Shown: positions 33,483-43,230, counted from the first letter of the stretch. The stretch is DNA of 64,000 bases from Candidatus Aminicenantota bacterium (GCA_017886205.1 JAFNEO010000045.1:62001-126000), one strand, 5' to 3'. Notes: generated from the sequence alone by a model not told the origin. A program made the numbers and translations.

Positions 33483-34562
33483 ATGAACAAGTGGTGGGAA
33501 AAGATGCAGGCCTACTTGGAGCCGCGCTTCCAGCTGTCGGCCATCCGGGATTTCGCCCAAAAAAAGAAAGTCCCTGAGCATAAACACTCTTTCTGGTACT
33601 TCTTCGGCGGCATCTGCCTCTTCCTCTTCGTCATCCAGATCTTGACCGGAGTGCTCCTCCTGCTATACTACACGCCGTCGGTGGACGCCGCCCACGAGAG
33701 CGTCCAGTTCATCATGAGCCAGGTCAAATTCGGCTGGCTCATCCGGTCCGTCCACAGCTGGACGGCCAATATCCTGGTCGGTGTGCTCTTTATCCACATG
33801 TTCAGCGCCTTCTTCCTCAAGGCCTACCGGCCGCCCCGCGAACTGACCTGGATAACGGGGTTCCTCCTCCTCGTCCTCTTCCTGGCCTTCGGGTTCAGCG
33901 GCTACCTGCTGCCCTGGAACGAGCTCTCCTTCTTCGCCACCCGCGTGGGCACGGACATTGCCGGGGTCATCCCCCTTGTCGGAAAGGCGATCAAGACCTT
34001 TATCCTGGGAGGCCCGGAGGTTTCGGGCGCTACCTTGACGCGGTTCTTCTGGCTCCATGTGGCGGTCCTGCCGGCCTTCGCCCTCTTGATCATGGGTATC
34101 CATATCATCCTCGTCCAGAGCCTGGGGATGAGCAAGCCGATCGGAATCGGCGAGACCAAGGAGATCTTCTTTTTCCCCGATTTCATCCTCAAGGACTCCG
34201 TCGGCTGGCTCCTCATCCTGGCCGTCGTCGGCGCGGTCTGTGTCTTCCTCCCCTGGGAGGCCGGACCAAAGGCCGATCCTTTCGCTTCGACCCCGCTCGG
34301 AATCAAGCCGGAATGGTACTTTACATTTATGTTCACTACCCTCAAGCTCGTCCCTGCCCACATTTTCACGATCGAGGGCGAAGTCCTGGCAGTCCTGGGC
34401 TTTATGCTGGGCGGGCTGCTCCTGATGCTTGTCCCGTTCCTGGACCGGCGGGCAGCCCATGAAAAGCGGAGTCCGGTTTTTTCGGCGATCGGACTGGCCG
34501 TCGTGCTGTATATCATCATCATGACCGCCCTGACTTATCTGGCGCCCAACATAGGAAAATGA
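33483..34562 (+). CDS. Cytochrome b of a bc-type complex (N- and C-terminal parts in one chain)
   Basis: 359 residues with about eight helices. Haem ligands: HSWTANILVGVLFIH in helix B and HVAVLPAFALLIMGIH in helix D; the latter spacing (14 residues) resembles b6f-type proteins. The Qo-site motif PEWYF occurs in GIKPEWYFTFMFT. It pairs with the Rieske protein to oxidise quinol. The gene is fused as in bc1 rather than split as in b6f. The stop codon overlaps the following multihaem gene (ATGA). Confidence 0.92.
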   Translation: MNKWWEKMQAYLEPRFQLSAIRDFAQKKKVPEHKHSFWYFFGGICLFLFVIQILTGVLLLLYYTPSVDAAHESVQFIMSQVKFGWLIRSVHSWTANILVGVLFIHMFSAFFLKAYRPPRELTWITGFLLLVLFLAFGFSGYLLPWNELSFFATRVGTDIAGVIPLVGKAIKTFILGGPEVSGATLTRFFWLHVAVLPAFALLIMGIHIILVQSLGMSKPIGIGETKEIFFFPDFILKDSVGWLLILAVVGAVCVFLPWEAGPKADPFASTPLGIKPEWYFTFMFTTLKLVPAHIFTIEGEVLAVLGFMLGGLLLMLVPFLDRRAAHEKRSPVFSAIGLAVVLYIIIMTALTYLAPNIGK

Positions 34563-35842
34563 ACATGCCCCTTAAGTTGCCATTGCGAGAAGCGAAGCGC
34601 CGAAGCAATCTCGTGCTGCTGTCGTTTGTTTTCCTGTCTATGCCTTTATCCCTCTCGGCCCAAAAAAATTCCTGTGTCGAATGCCACCTCCAGCTGGAAA
34701 ACTCCCTCAGGGCTCCGGCCGAGGGCTTTGCCGCGGACGTCCATAAGCAGTTCGGTCTCGGCTGCCCGGACTGCCACGGCGGGAACCCGGCTCAGGACGA
34801 TGTCGAGCTGGCCAAAGACCGGTCCTTCAAGGGTTCGCCCGAAAGGTCCAAGATCCCAGAGTTCTGCGGGACCTGTCATTCAAACTCCGAGTACATGAGA
34901 CGCTTTAATCCCAACCTGCGGGTGGACCAGTTAGCCCTCTACTGGACCAGCCGTCACGGCCAGCTCCTGAAGAAGGGCGATACAAACGGCGCGGTTTGCA
35001 CAGACTGCCACGGTGTTCACGGCATCCAGCCGGCCAACTTTCCCAAATCTCAGGTCTTCCCCTGGAACATTCCCCAGACCTGCGGCCGCTGTCATTCGAG
35101 CGCCGACACCATGAAGGCCTATGGGATACCCGTCCAGCAGGTCGATGACTACAAGCAGAGCGTCCATGCCCAGGCGCTCTTCGAGAAAAAGGACCTCAGC
35201 GCGCCGGTCTGCAACGACTGTCACGGCAATCACGGCGCCGCGCCGCCTGAAGTGACCTCAATCGCCTTCGTCTGCCGGCAGTGCCACCCCAGCGCCGGCG
35301 ACTTGTTCTCCAAGAGCCCGCACAAGGAGGCATTTGACGCCCTGGGGATCTCGGAGTGCGAGGCCTGCCACAGCAACCACCGCATCTCCAGTCCCTCGGA
35401 TGACCTCCTCCCCGGGGGGAAACAGGATGTCTGCATTCAATGTCATGATGCCGGGACTGAGCCTCACCAGACCGGACTGAAGATCAAGCAGCAGATCGAC
35501 GGCTTTGTCGCCTCCTCCGAAGCGGCCAAGGCGCTCCTGGCCGGCGCCGAACGGAAGGGGGTCGAGGTAAGCGAAGCTCAGTTCAAGCTCCAGGACGCCA
35601 CGACCGCCCTGGTCCTCGCCCGCAACCTTACCCATGGGCTGTCCCTCCCGGAGATCGAGGCCGACCTGCGCGATGGGTCGAAGATTTTGGCTGAGGTCAA
35701 GTCCCGCGGAGAGGCGGCGCTGCGGGAGGCCAAGTTCCGCCGTTCGGGGCTCGTCATCGCCACCATCTTCATCCTTCTCTTAGCTGTGGCGCTCTTCCTC
35801 AAGATCCGCGACCTCAAGAGCTCGCCGAAACACCGGGGATAG
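34559..35842 (+). CDS. Nine-haem c-type cytochrome with C-terminal membrane anchor
   Basis: 427 residues: signal peptide (LVLLSFVFLSMPLSLSAQ), nine CXXCH motifs in the first 300 residues, a charged helical linker, and a C-terminal helix (GLVIATIFILLLAVALFLKI) with a short basic tail. It overlaps cytochrome b by 4 bases, so it is the best candidate for the electron acceptor that replaces cytochrome c1. Internal units of the form SVHAQALFEKKDLSAPVCND..HGNHG recur here and in the proteins at 36575 and 37834. Codons 8-19 lie in a repeat element (see 34580). Confidence 0.85.
   Translation: MNMPLKLPLREAKRRSNLVLLSFVFLSMPLSLSAQKNSCVECHLQLENSLRAPAEGFAADVHKQFGLGCPDCHGGNPAQDDVELAKDRSFKGSPERSKIPEFCGTCHSNSEYMRRFNPNLRVDQLALYWTSRHGQLLKKGDTNGAVCTDCHGVHGIQPANFPKSQVFPWNIPQTCGRCHSSADTMKAYGIPVQQVDDYKQSVHAQALFEKKDLSAPVCNDCHGNHGAAPPEVTSIAFVCRQCHPSAGDLFSKSPHKEAFDALGISECEACHSNHRISSPSDDLLPGGKQDVCIQCHDAGTEPHQTGLKIKQQIDGFVASSEAAKALLAGAERKGVEVSEAQFKLQDATTALVLARNLTHGLSLPEIEADLRDGSKILAEVKSRGEAALREAKFRRSGLVIATIFILLLAVALFLKIRDLKSSPKHRG
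34580..34613. repeat. Half of a TCATTGCGA-type repeat inside a coding sequence
   Basis: CATTGCGAGAAGCGAAGCG then CCGAAGCAATCTC matches the half-elements at 52261 and 54137. Here it encodes PLREAKRRSN, the basic start of the signal peptide of the nine-haem cytochrome. Confidence 0.7.
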
Positions 35843-35929
35843 GCCGTGGCCAGACCTCCTCTGCTTCCTCGGCCTCACCCTTCACCTTCGATTGTTCTTA
35901 TTAAACATATAGAATTTATCGGAATAATA

Positions 35930-35958
35930 TTGACAATCCCCGGAAACTTTCCTAGAAT
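35930..35958 (+). promoter_or_regulatory. Predicted promoter of the c554-like and 11-haem cytochrome genes
   Basis: TTGACA (35930-35935), 17 bases, TAGAAT (35953-35958), about 62 bases before the ATG at 36021. It suggests a second transcript covering 36021-39865. Confidence 0.7.
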
Positions 35959-36020
35959 GAAGTTTGCTCATCTCGGGACCGCGACCAGTCGTTCGCGCCC
36001 GTAAATCCCAGGGAGGACCG

Positions 36021-36536
36021 ATGAAAAAGAGCATAATCCTCGTTGTCATGATGGCAGTGACCGCAGCCGGCCTTTCGAGCCAGACATTCACCTACGTTGG
36101 CTCGGCCAAGTGCGCCATCTGCCACAAGACCGAAACCCAGGGCAAGCAGTTCCCGATCTGGCAGGGCACCAAGCATTCCAAGTCATTTGCCGCGCTCAGC
36201 TCCCCCCAGGCGGCCGACGTTGCCAAGCAAGCCAACGTCCAGAACCCCGCCGAGTGCCCCGATTGCTTCAAGTGCCACGCCCCCCTGTATGAAAAGGCCG
36301 CCGAGCTGAAGGCGGAGGGCGTCACCTGCGAGGTCTGCCACGGCCCGGGAAGTGAATACAAGAAGCTGAATATCATGAAAGACCTGGCCTTGGCCAAGCA
36401 GAACGGGCTCATCGTCTACGACAACCAGGACGCCATCAAGAAGCAGTGCCTGACCTGCCACGCCAACGCCCATGGCAAGAGCTTCGATTTCGCCGCAGCG
36501 GTCGAGAAAATCAAGCACAACAAGCCGGCGCAATAA
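36021..36536 (+). CDS. Tetrahaem cytochrome c554-like protein
   Basis: 171 residues from the ATG at 36021, preceded by GGGAGG; an upstream ATG at 35964 is just past the -10 box and is rejected. Signal peptide (IILVVMMAVTAAGLSSQ), then four CXXCH motifs (CAICH, CFKCH, CEVCH, CLTCH), with GVTCEVCHGPGSEYKKLNIM typical of the c554 family. In nitrifiers c554 is the electron partner of hydroxylamine oxidoreductase; an HAO-family gene is 8 kb upstream. It is probably a soluble periplasmic shuttle. Alternative: a generic small tetrahaem carrier. Confidence 0.8.
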   Translation: MKKSIILVVMMAVTAAGLSSQTFTYVGSAKCAICHKTETQGKQFPIWQGTKHSKSFAALSSPQAADVAKQANVQNPAECPDCFKCHAPLYEKAAELKAEGVTCEVCHGPGSEYKKLNIMKDLALAKQNGLIVYDNQDAIKKQCLTCHANAHGKSFDFAAAVEKIKHNKPAQ

Positions 36537-36574
36537 GCGCCGCCGTCCGGCTCTTCCTGAGGCTAGCAACTCCG

Positions 36575-37837
36575 ATGCGGCACGCCCGGTCTGGTCTTCT
36601 ACTGTTGGCGCTGATTGGCTCGTTTCTCCAGGCTCAGAAGACTCCCTCACCCGCTTCCCAAAACGCGGCCTGTCTGGCCTGCCACGGCTCGGCCGCGACG
36701 GCCGGCACGCTGCGGATTAGGGAGAGCCACCTTCCGGCCTCTGTCCATTCCGCTCTGCTCTGCACGGACTGCCATGCCGTCAAGGCGGGCGAAACGCAGG
36801 GAGATATCCCTCATCAAAAGAGCATCCCGTCGCCCGACTGCACTTCCTCCTGCCACCGCGAAGACAACAAGGCTAGGCCCGGCCTCGACCCTCTCTCCTA
36901 CCCGGACAGCGTCCACGGACGCGCCTACCTAGAAAGGGGCGTCGGGGAAGTGGCTAAGTGCTGGGACTGCCACGGCAAGCACAACATCCGGGCCTATACG
37001 GACCCCGAGTCAACTGTCCACCGCAAGAACATACCCCAGACCTGCACCTCCTGCCATGAGGACATGGCGGTGGTCGTCAAGTACCACATCCACAGCGAGA
37101 TGCCCTATCAAGAGTACATGAAGAGCGTCCACGGAAAGGCGCTTTTCGAGAAGGGGCTCGTCCAGTATGCGGCCGTCTGCACCGACTGCCACGGAGTGCA
37201 CAACATCCAAGGAGTTGGAGAACCTCACCTCATGGCCAAACAGCCCCAGACCTGCGGCCGCTGTCATGAACTCGTCTTCAACGAATACAAGGAGAGCATC
37301 CACGGCCAACAGGCTCTGGCCGGCAATGTCGACTCTCCCCTCTGCGTCGACTGCCACGGCGAGCACGGGATCACGTCGCCCCAGGACGAAAAATCTCCCG
37401 TCTTCAGCAAGAACATTCCCGACACGTGCTCCAGCTGCCATGCCCGGCCCGAGATCATGAAGAAATACGGCATCTCCGAGGACAGGATCGCGACTTTTAT
37501 CGACAGCCTCCACGGCATCGCGGTCGGGTTCGGGTCAAAGGCGGCGGCCACCTGCGCCAGCTGCCACGGCGTCCATGATATCCGGCCCGCCTCCGACCCC
37601 AAGTCAAAGATTAACCCGGCCAACCTGCGCTCCACCTGCGGCCAGGCCAACTGCCACCCCCAGATGCCGGAGAAGATCGCTTCGTCCAAGATCCATGTCG
37701 GCCCCGATTCGAAAGTTTCACCCGTGCTCTTTTTCATCCAAAGGCTCCTCATCATCTTGGTTTTCATCCTCCTTTTTATAACGGTCGTCTGGTTTATCCC
37801 GGGGTTTATCAGAAAAGCCAGACTGTTGAAAAAATGA
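36575..37837 (+). CDS. Multihaem c-type cytochrome (11 haem motifs, two atypical) with C-terminal membrane anchor
   Basis: 420 residues from ATG 36575; upstream codons overlap the previous gene and encode no signal peptide. Signal segment SGLLLLALIGSFLQAQ. Nine CXXCH motifs, one CX3CH (CTSSCH, third) and one CX4CH (CGQANCH, last). The repeating unit SVHGKALFEKG...VCTDCHGVHNIQG...TCGRCHE is shared with the genes at 34559 and 37834. The C-terminal helix is LLIILVFILLFITVVWFIPG. Probably a periplasmic haem wire tethered to the inner membrane. Stop and next start overlap (ATGA). Confidence 0.83.
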   Translation: MRHARSGLLLLALIGSFLQAQKTPSPASQNAACLACHGSAATAGTLRIRESHLPASVHSALLCTDCHAVKAGETQGDIPHQKSIPSPDCTSSCHREDNKARPGLDPLSYPDSVHGRAYLERGVGEVAKCWDCHGKHNIRAYTDPESTVHRKNIPQTCTSCHEDMAVVVKYHIHSEMPYQEYMKSVHGKALFEKGLVQYAAVCTDCHGVHNIQGVGEPHLMAKQPQTCGRCHELVFNEYKESIHGQQALAGNVDSPLCVDCHGEHGITSPQDEKSPVFSKNIPDTCSSCHARPEIMKKYGISEDRIATFIDSLHGIAVGFGSKAAATCASCHGVHDIRPASDPKSKINPANLRSTCGQANCHPQMPEKIASSKIHVGPDSKVSPVLFFIQRLLIILVFILLFITVVWFIPGFIRKARLLKK

Positions 37838-39087
37838 CCGGCGACAAGACCAGGCGTTCTCTCCCTCTCATTATGGCCGCCGTCCTCTTTGTTTCTCTTT
37901 CTCTATCCGCTTCGGCACAGTCCGACGAGGACTGCCTGACCTGTCATGGGGACAGAGACCTCAAGTCGGAAGCCGGGAAGCCCCTGTTCGTGGACCAGGC
38001 CATGTCCCAAGGCTCGATCCACGGCCAGGCGGGGATCTCCTGCCTCGATTGCCACGCCGACCTCCAGAAGGTCAAGGGCTTCCCCCATGAATCGCCGCTC
38101 AAGCCGGTCTCGTGTGGCCAGTGCCACGAGACGGCCCTCCAGCAGTTCGATCGCAGTGTCCATCAAGCGGCCAACGAGAAAGGGACGTCCGGAATCACCG
38201 TCGGCTGCAAGGACTGCCACGGGACCCACGAGATCAAGCCAAAGGACGACTTCGACTCGCCGACCTTTGCCATCAACCTTCCCGCCACCTGCGAGAGATG
38301 CCACCTTGAGAAAGTGCCCTCCAAGAAAGGCACCGGATTCATCGGCGGCTACAACCAGAGCGCCCACTTTAAAGCCCTGGAGAAATCCGGGCTGACGATG
38401 TCGGCCAACTGCAGCCACTGCCACGGCGCCCACGAGATCAAAAGTGTCGACGACCCCCTGTCTCTCGTCTCCCGCAAGAACATCATCAAGACCTGCGGCA
38501 CCTGCCATGTGGGGATCCAGAGGGGTTATCTGGACAGCGTCCACGGCAAGGATTTCGTCAAGGGCATCAAGGATGTTCCCGTCTGCACGGACTGCCACAG
38601 CGAACACGAGATCCTCTCGCCCGAGGATATCAATTCCAAGGTCTACTCGACGAAGGTAGCCCTGGTCTGCTCCCGCTGCCACGACGACATCGCCCTGGGC
38701 CGGCAATACGGATTTCTGACGTCCCGCCTCAAGACCTACAACGAAAGTTTCCACGGCACGGCCGCCAGGTTCGGCGAGACCCGGGTGGCCAACTGCGCCT
38801 CCTGCCACGGGTTCCACGACATCCGCGCATCTTCGGACCCGAAGTCCTCCATCAACAAGGAGAACCTCCCCGCAACCTGCGGACGATGCCACCCCGGAGC
38901 CAGCCGCCATTTCGCCGAAGGCCGCATCCACAGCACTCCCGAACAGATCGACACGGCCAAGTACAGGACCTCGCACGTCGTCAAGAGCGTCTACATCTTC
39001 ATCATCGCGGCCATCATCGCGGTCATGCTCGTCTTTATCGCCGCCGACTTCCTCCGTCGCGTCCTCAGGAAGGAGAAGCATGGATAG
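37834..39087 (+). CDS. Eleven-haem c-type cytochrome with C-terminal membrane anchor
   Basis: 417 residues: signal peptide (LIMAAVLFVSLSLSASAQ), eleven CXXCH motifs (CLTCH, CLDCH, CGQCH, CKDCH, CERCH, CSHCH, CGTCH, CTDCH, CSRCH, CASCH, CGRCH), C-terminal helix (IFIIAAIIAVMLVFIAADFL). It is a paralogue of the preceding protein, but here the last site is a regular CGRCH instead of CGQANCH. It overlaps both neighbours (4 bases upstream, 8 downstream), so it is likely in a complex with the b-type protein encoded next. Confidence 0.85.
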   Translation: MTGDKTRRSLPLIMAAVLFVSLSLSASAQSDEDCLTCHGDRDLKSEAGKPLFVDQAMSQGSIHGQAGISCLDCHADLQKVKGFPHESPLKPVSCGQCHETALQQFDRSVHQAANEKGTSGITVGCKDCHGTHEIKPKDDFDSPTFAINLPATCERCHLEKVPSKKGTGFIGGYNQSAHFKALEKSGLTMSANCSHCHGAHEIKSVDDPLSLVSRKNIIKTCGTCHVGIQRGYLDSVHGKDFVKGIKDVPVCTDCHSEHEILSPEDINSKVYSTKVALVCSRCHDDIALGRQYGFLTSRLKTYNESFHGTAARFGETRVANCASCHGFHDIRASSDPKSSINKENLPATCGRCHPGASRHFAEGRIHSTPEQIDTAKYRTSHVVKSVYIFIIAAIIAVMLVFIAADFLRRVLRKEKHG

Positions 39088-39865
39088 CGCACCGCTCATC
39101 CGGGACGAGGAAGTCTTCCTGCGGATGAACCTGGCTGAGAGGATTCAGCACTGGCTGCTGATCTCCACTTTCTTTTTTCTAATCGTCACCGGGCTGCCCC
39201 TCTTTTTCTACGACGTCAAGTTTTTCAAGTTGTTGCTCCCGACCGGACGCAGCTTCTACGTCCGCGGCATCATCCACCGCGTCGCCGCGGTGCTCATGAT
39301 CGCCAACCTCGTCTGGCACCTGTTTTATGCCGCCCTGACCCGCCGGGGCCGAGACAACTTCAAGGAGATGCTTCCCCGCTGGAAGGATGTCAAGGACGCC
39401 ATCGAACTCTTCGGCTACAACGTCGGGCTGACCCGCTTCCTTCAAAGGCGCGGGATCGGCAAAAAGTTTTTCCAGAAACATCCCTATTGGCTGTTCGAGA
39501 AACACCCGCTCTACGGCCGCTACAACTTCGTCGAGAAGTTCGAGTACTGGGCTCTGGGCTGGGGGTCACTTGTGATGATCTTCAGCGGATTCTTCATGTG
39601 GAACGTGGAGCTCTCACTGCGCCTGTTCCCGCTCTGGGTCCATGACATCTTCATCATCATCCATGGCTACGAGGCCATCCTGGCCTTCCTGGCCGTCATC
39701 ATCTGGCACATGTACAACGTCCACCTCAGCCCCGAAGTCTTCCCGATGAGCAAGGTCTGGCTCACCGGAAAGATCACCGGCCAGGAACTCCGGCTGCTTC
39801 ATCCGCTCGAATACGAGCAGGTCCTCGAGGAGCGCCGGAAGACTCTCTCGGCCGAAGCCCTCTAA
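39080..39865 (+). CDS. Cytochrome b561/formate dehydrogenase gamma-like membrane subunit
   Basis: 261 residues, about four to five helices. It opens with ERIQHWLLISTFFFLIVTGL, the usual first helix with a haem-ligand histidine, followed by GIIHRVAAVLMIANLVWHLF, and has HGYEAILAFLAVIIWHMYN with two more histidines; di-haem b proteins of this family exchange electrons with quinone. Last gene of the cluster, overlapping the 11-haem gene, so it is probably its quinone-linked partner. No catalytic dehydrogenase subunit is nearby. Confidence 0.85.
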   Translation: MDSAPLIRDEEVFLRMNLAERIQHWLLISTFFFLIVTGLPLFFYDVKFFKLLLPTGRSFYVRGIIHRVAAVLMIANLVWHLFYAALTRRGRDNFKEMLPRWKDVKDAIELFGYNVGLTRFLQRRGIGKKFFQKHPYWLFEKHPLYGRYNFVEKFEYWALGWGSLVMIFSGFFMWNVELSLRLFPLWVHDIFIIIHGYEAILAFLAVIIWHMYNVHLSPEVFPMSKVWLTGKITGQELRLLHPLEYEQVLEERRKTLSAEAL

Positions 39866-39993
39866 ACTCAACGACCTTCATCGTCCCTCCGCACTTGGGG
39901 CAGACCATCGGGTCGACTTCCTTTGCATCGATGGACAGTCCTTCTAGGGAAAGCAGCTGCTCGATTGGAAGCGTCCGAAGTATTTCAGAGTGG
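39866..39993 (-). pseudogene. Possible fragment of a transposase zinc-ribbon region
   Basis: The minus strand encodes VCPKCGGTMKVVEF, resembling the zinc-binding C-terminal part of some transposases (recalled, not searched). It is cut off by the end of the cytochrome b gene. It sits at the border between the respiratory cluster and the restriction operon, where an old insertion event would be plausible. Confidence 0.3.
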
Positions 39994-42900
39994 TCAGGCG
40001 CTGCGCTTATATAGCTGTTCCTTAAACATCCTGTCCATATAGTCGTACTCAGCGCTGCGCTCGGGGAACAGGATATGCTTTTCGGCGAACTTCTCCCTGT
40101 CCCACGTCCCGTCGTCGTATTTCCTGCAGAGATCGTCATATTTCGTGGCCGAGATAATATATGAATCAAGGGTGATCCGTTTATTCGTTTTGCTTCGCGC
40201 GGCGATTGCTCTTGCCAGTGCCGGAAGGGACTCATGCAGCCGTGCCTTCTCGTCGTTATCATAAGGCATAGCATGAACCATGCCGTGGGGCTCGATGAAC
40301 ACGATGGTCTGCTTTTTGCGCCCGACGATCCACAAGATAAAGTCCGGATAAACGCCTCGCTCCTCAAAGAAGCCGATGCCGCCGCCCCGGCTCAGGTTTC
40401 GCAGCAGGTACACCTGCAACCCGGCCAATGAGTTATCCTTCTCCTTGGTCCAATATTCTTTGAGATCGCGGACGAACTGGGCTTCGCTTTCTTTGAGACC
40501 GGGAGGAGCCATCTTGACCTGATCTCCATATTCCACCAGCAACGGCTGATAAAGATGTCTGTCAAAATAAACGCGCGGCAGTTTGTTGTTTTCTTCCTTG
40601 TAAAACCTCTCCGCGTCAGCGATGAGTTTCTGGATGGCGGACACTAAGTCTCTCCTGGAACGCTGAACCTTTACCACATACTCTGGCTTGCCTTCTTCCA
40701 CCTGCCGGCTGAAGCTGATATTAGGATCGCTCTCACTCAGCGTCTTATAAACCATGTGACCCGATTCCCACTTCTCCCTTCTGATGCGGTAGAAATCGTC
40801 CGCGTACTTTCGAAGGATATTGGTCACGGCTTCCTGCAGGAGCATCTTCCCGGCAAATGAGGTCGGCCTGACCACGGACTCGTCGGCCACCATCCGGTAA
40901 AGCCGCGTTCCCTTGTCGGTTTTGTGTTTCACGATTTGCATCACGGCGTCTCGCGGAATTACCAGATTATCGAATCCTTTGCGCTCTTTATACTCGAGAA
41001 GGTCGAGGTAGGCGCGTTCCCAATCCACAAAATCCAGACTCTCGTCCGGGATAGGCAACTCGCGTCCTGTCTGACCTGCCGTTGACACGAAGCCCTCCGG
41101 ATCGCTTTGGATCGTTTCGACCTTCATCGACATGTCCACGCGCACCTGAACCGCCGGATCGGGCTCCAGCACAATGGCCGTCCCGGCCGCGAAATTGCGG
41201 CCCTCCGGCACGCGCGGCACCAACAGTCCCTTTCGCAGAAACTCCCTGTTGGCCCATACGAAAAGCGGCAACTGCACCGCTTCTTCGGTTTCCACCCCTT
41301 CCTTCTCCAGATACTCGCGGAACTGGCCCATATAATTGGCCCGCACGGCGAAGATGTTCAGCGTCTCCAGCAGGCCAATGTGCGCCGGGTGCATGCCGTC
41401 AAGCGCCGAACTCCTCTTTAAACTGAGCCCCTTTCCGCGCAGGCGGACGCCCCGCCCAAACAACTGGATGATCTGGGAACCCTCCTGGCGTCCGATATTG
41501 AGCAGTCCCATGGCCGATACGCGCCAGGAGTTCCATCCCTCCATAAATTTTTTGGCGCCGATGAGAATCTCGATCGTTGTGTCCGGCTTGGCGATACGGC
41601 TGAACAGCGATCCGCTGACCGCGTCTTCCTCCAGCACAATCCTGGAGCTGTCTTCCTCCACGAGCTTCTTGAATGCCCCTGTGTCGCCGATGTAAATGAG
41701 GCCGAAATATTCCTCCGCCCCGCCGGCCTTCAGGCCGATCTCCCCGGCGCCGCCGCGAATATCGCACAAGTGCAGCGTGCCCTCCGCGGGCGCATGAAAC
41801 ACCCTACCGAGGATTTCCTGATACGCCGCCTCCGGAGAGAGGCCGCTCTCCTGCAGATAAGCGAACTTGCCCGCAAACACGTCCACGCCATCAGGGGTCG
41901 TTAGACCGCTCTTGCCCTCAATCAGTTTCTTGATCGTCCTAATAACCCAGCTGCGCTTGTTCTCTAATACGTGATGCAAAAAGCGAACCACGGTAAGGAC
42001 GTCGCTGCGCTTCTCCTTATCTTCGGTGTAAACCGCGTTCACGGTGCTTCCGACAAACACCCATAGCGGTCGCTCCAGGTTATAGGGGTGTAGGGCTTTC
42101 GCCTTCTCTTCGAAGATACATTGCTGCTCGTAAAACGAAAGCAGGTTGCCCAGAAGCAATGTCTCCGTTTGCTCCTCGGTCGTCTCCTGCTTGAGATTAA
42201 GAACGCGGAAATCCTTGCCGTAGCCGTCGCCGTGAAAGTAGCGGTAGGAATAATCGAAGACGATGGCTTTGCCGTACTACGCCGTAAGCTCGTCTTTGCG
42301 CGCCGCGGTGAGGGCTTGTCCGAACGTGGCGCTGTATTCGAAGGTGAAGCCGGTCTCACCAAGAGCATCTCGGTACTTGCGCCAGACCTCTCCGCCCGAC
42401 CCTTTATGTCCCTCATCCACGAAAATCAGGTTGTTGCCCTCAAAGGCCTCCACGGGCACGCTCACCCCGCCCCCACGCTTTTCTTCCACGAGCTTGGTAA
42501 TCTCGATCACCCGAACGGTGTTCTTCGCGGATGGGCCCAACCCGCTCTCGTTCAGGTCGAAGCGCCGGGCGGGAATATCCGAAGCTGCCAGCTCCGCCAG
42601 GTGCTGCTCGGTCATGCCCTCGTTCGGCGTAATCAGTAGGATATTGTCCAGCGGCCTGGTGTTATAGTGCAGGAATTGCCGGTAGTTGAGGTGCATGATC
42701 AGCGTTTTGCCGCTGCCGGTGGCCATCCAGAAGGCCAGCTTTCTGAGATCTTCTTCCGTGAAAGGCGTGTCCTGCGGTTCGCTGGGAAGTCGCCCGGCGT
42801 TGCGCGCCGCGACAAAGGCATTCAGCGAGCGAAGCATCTCGGCCCGTCTGTATAAGTAGTAGTCAAGAAATACCTCTGTGTAGAGCGCAGCGAGGTGCTG

Positions 42901-43227
42901 GAAGTAGCGCAGAATGACCGGCTTGGGCCGGCGGGCGTTCATTGCCTGTAAATGGGCTCGGACGGTGTCATCGTAGCGGGCGAGATCCGCAGGCAGGATT
43001 TTGACCTTGTCCCCTCGTGCGATTAGGCGGTGATAGACGAAACTCCGGCCGGAGGAATCGAACCCCTCGGCGGCCTCTTTCATATCGGCTAGTAGGTCGC
43101 GGTTGCGCTGGTAGCCGAAGAGGTCGTTCAGCCAAGCCAGCAGAACAAGTCGTTCCTCCAGCTTGATATATTGCTGGATGCCGGGGCTGGACTCCGCTTG
43201 TTTCTGCCGCCTCGTATCACGCGGCAC
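39994..43227 (-). pseudogene. res: Type III-like restriction enzyme Res subunit, interrupted by an in-frame TAG
   Basis: Two open segments in the same frame (316 codons, then a longer stretch to 39994) are separated only by TAG at 42277-42279, between DELTA and YGKAIVFDYSYRYF. Together they make about 1076 codons, the normal length of this family. N-terminal part: Walker A MATGSGKTLIMH and motif II FVDEGHKG. C-terminal part: the helicase second half (GRQEGSQIIQLFGRGVRLRG) and a nuclease-like YPDFILWIVG...IVFIEPHG. No other damage is visible, so one substitution explains it. Translation restart at an internal ATG (42159) could yield the C-terminal part alone. Expected role if intact: ATP-dependent DNA cleavage with Mod. 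Confidence 0.85.
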
Positions 43228-43230
43228 GCT

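Noticed and set aside
42277-42279. Amber codon read as pyrrolysine or other recoding in res
   Set aside because: No recoding machinery or context signal is visible, and the partner gene has a TAA, which favours ordinary inactivation.
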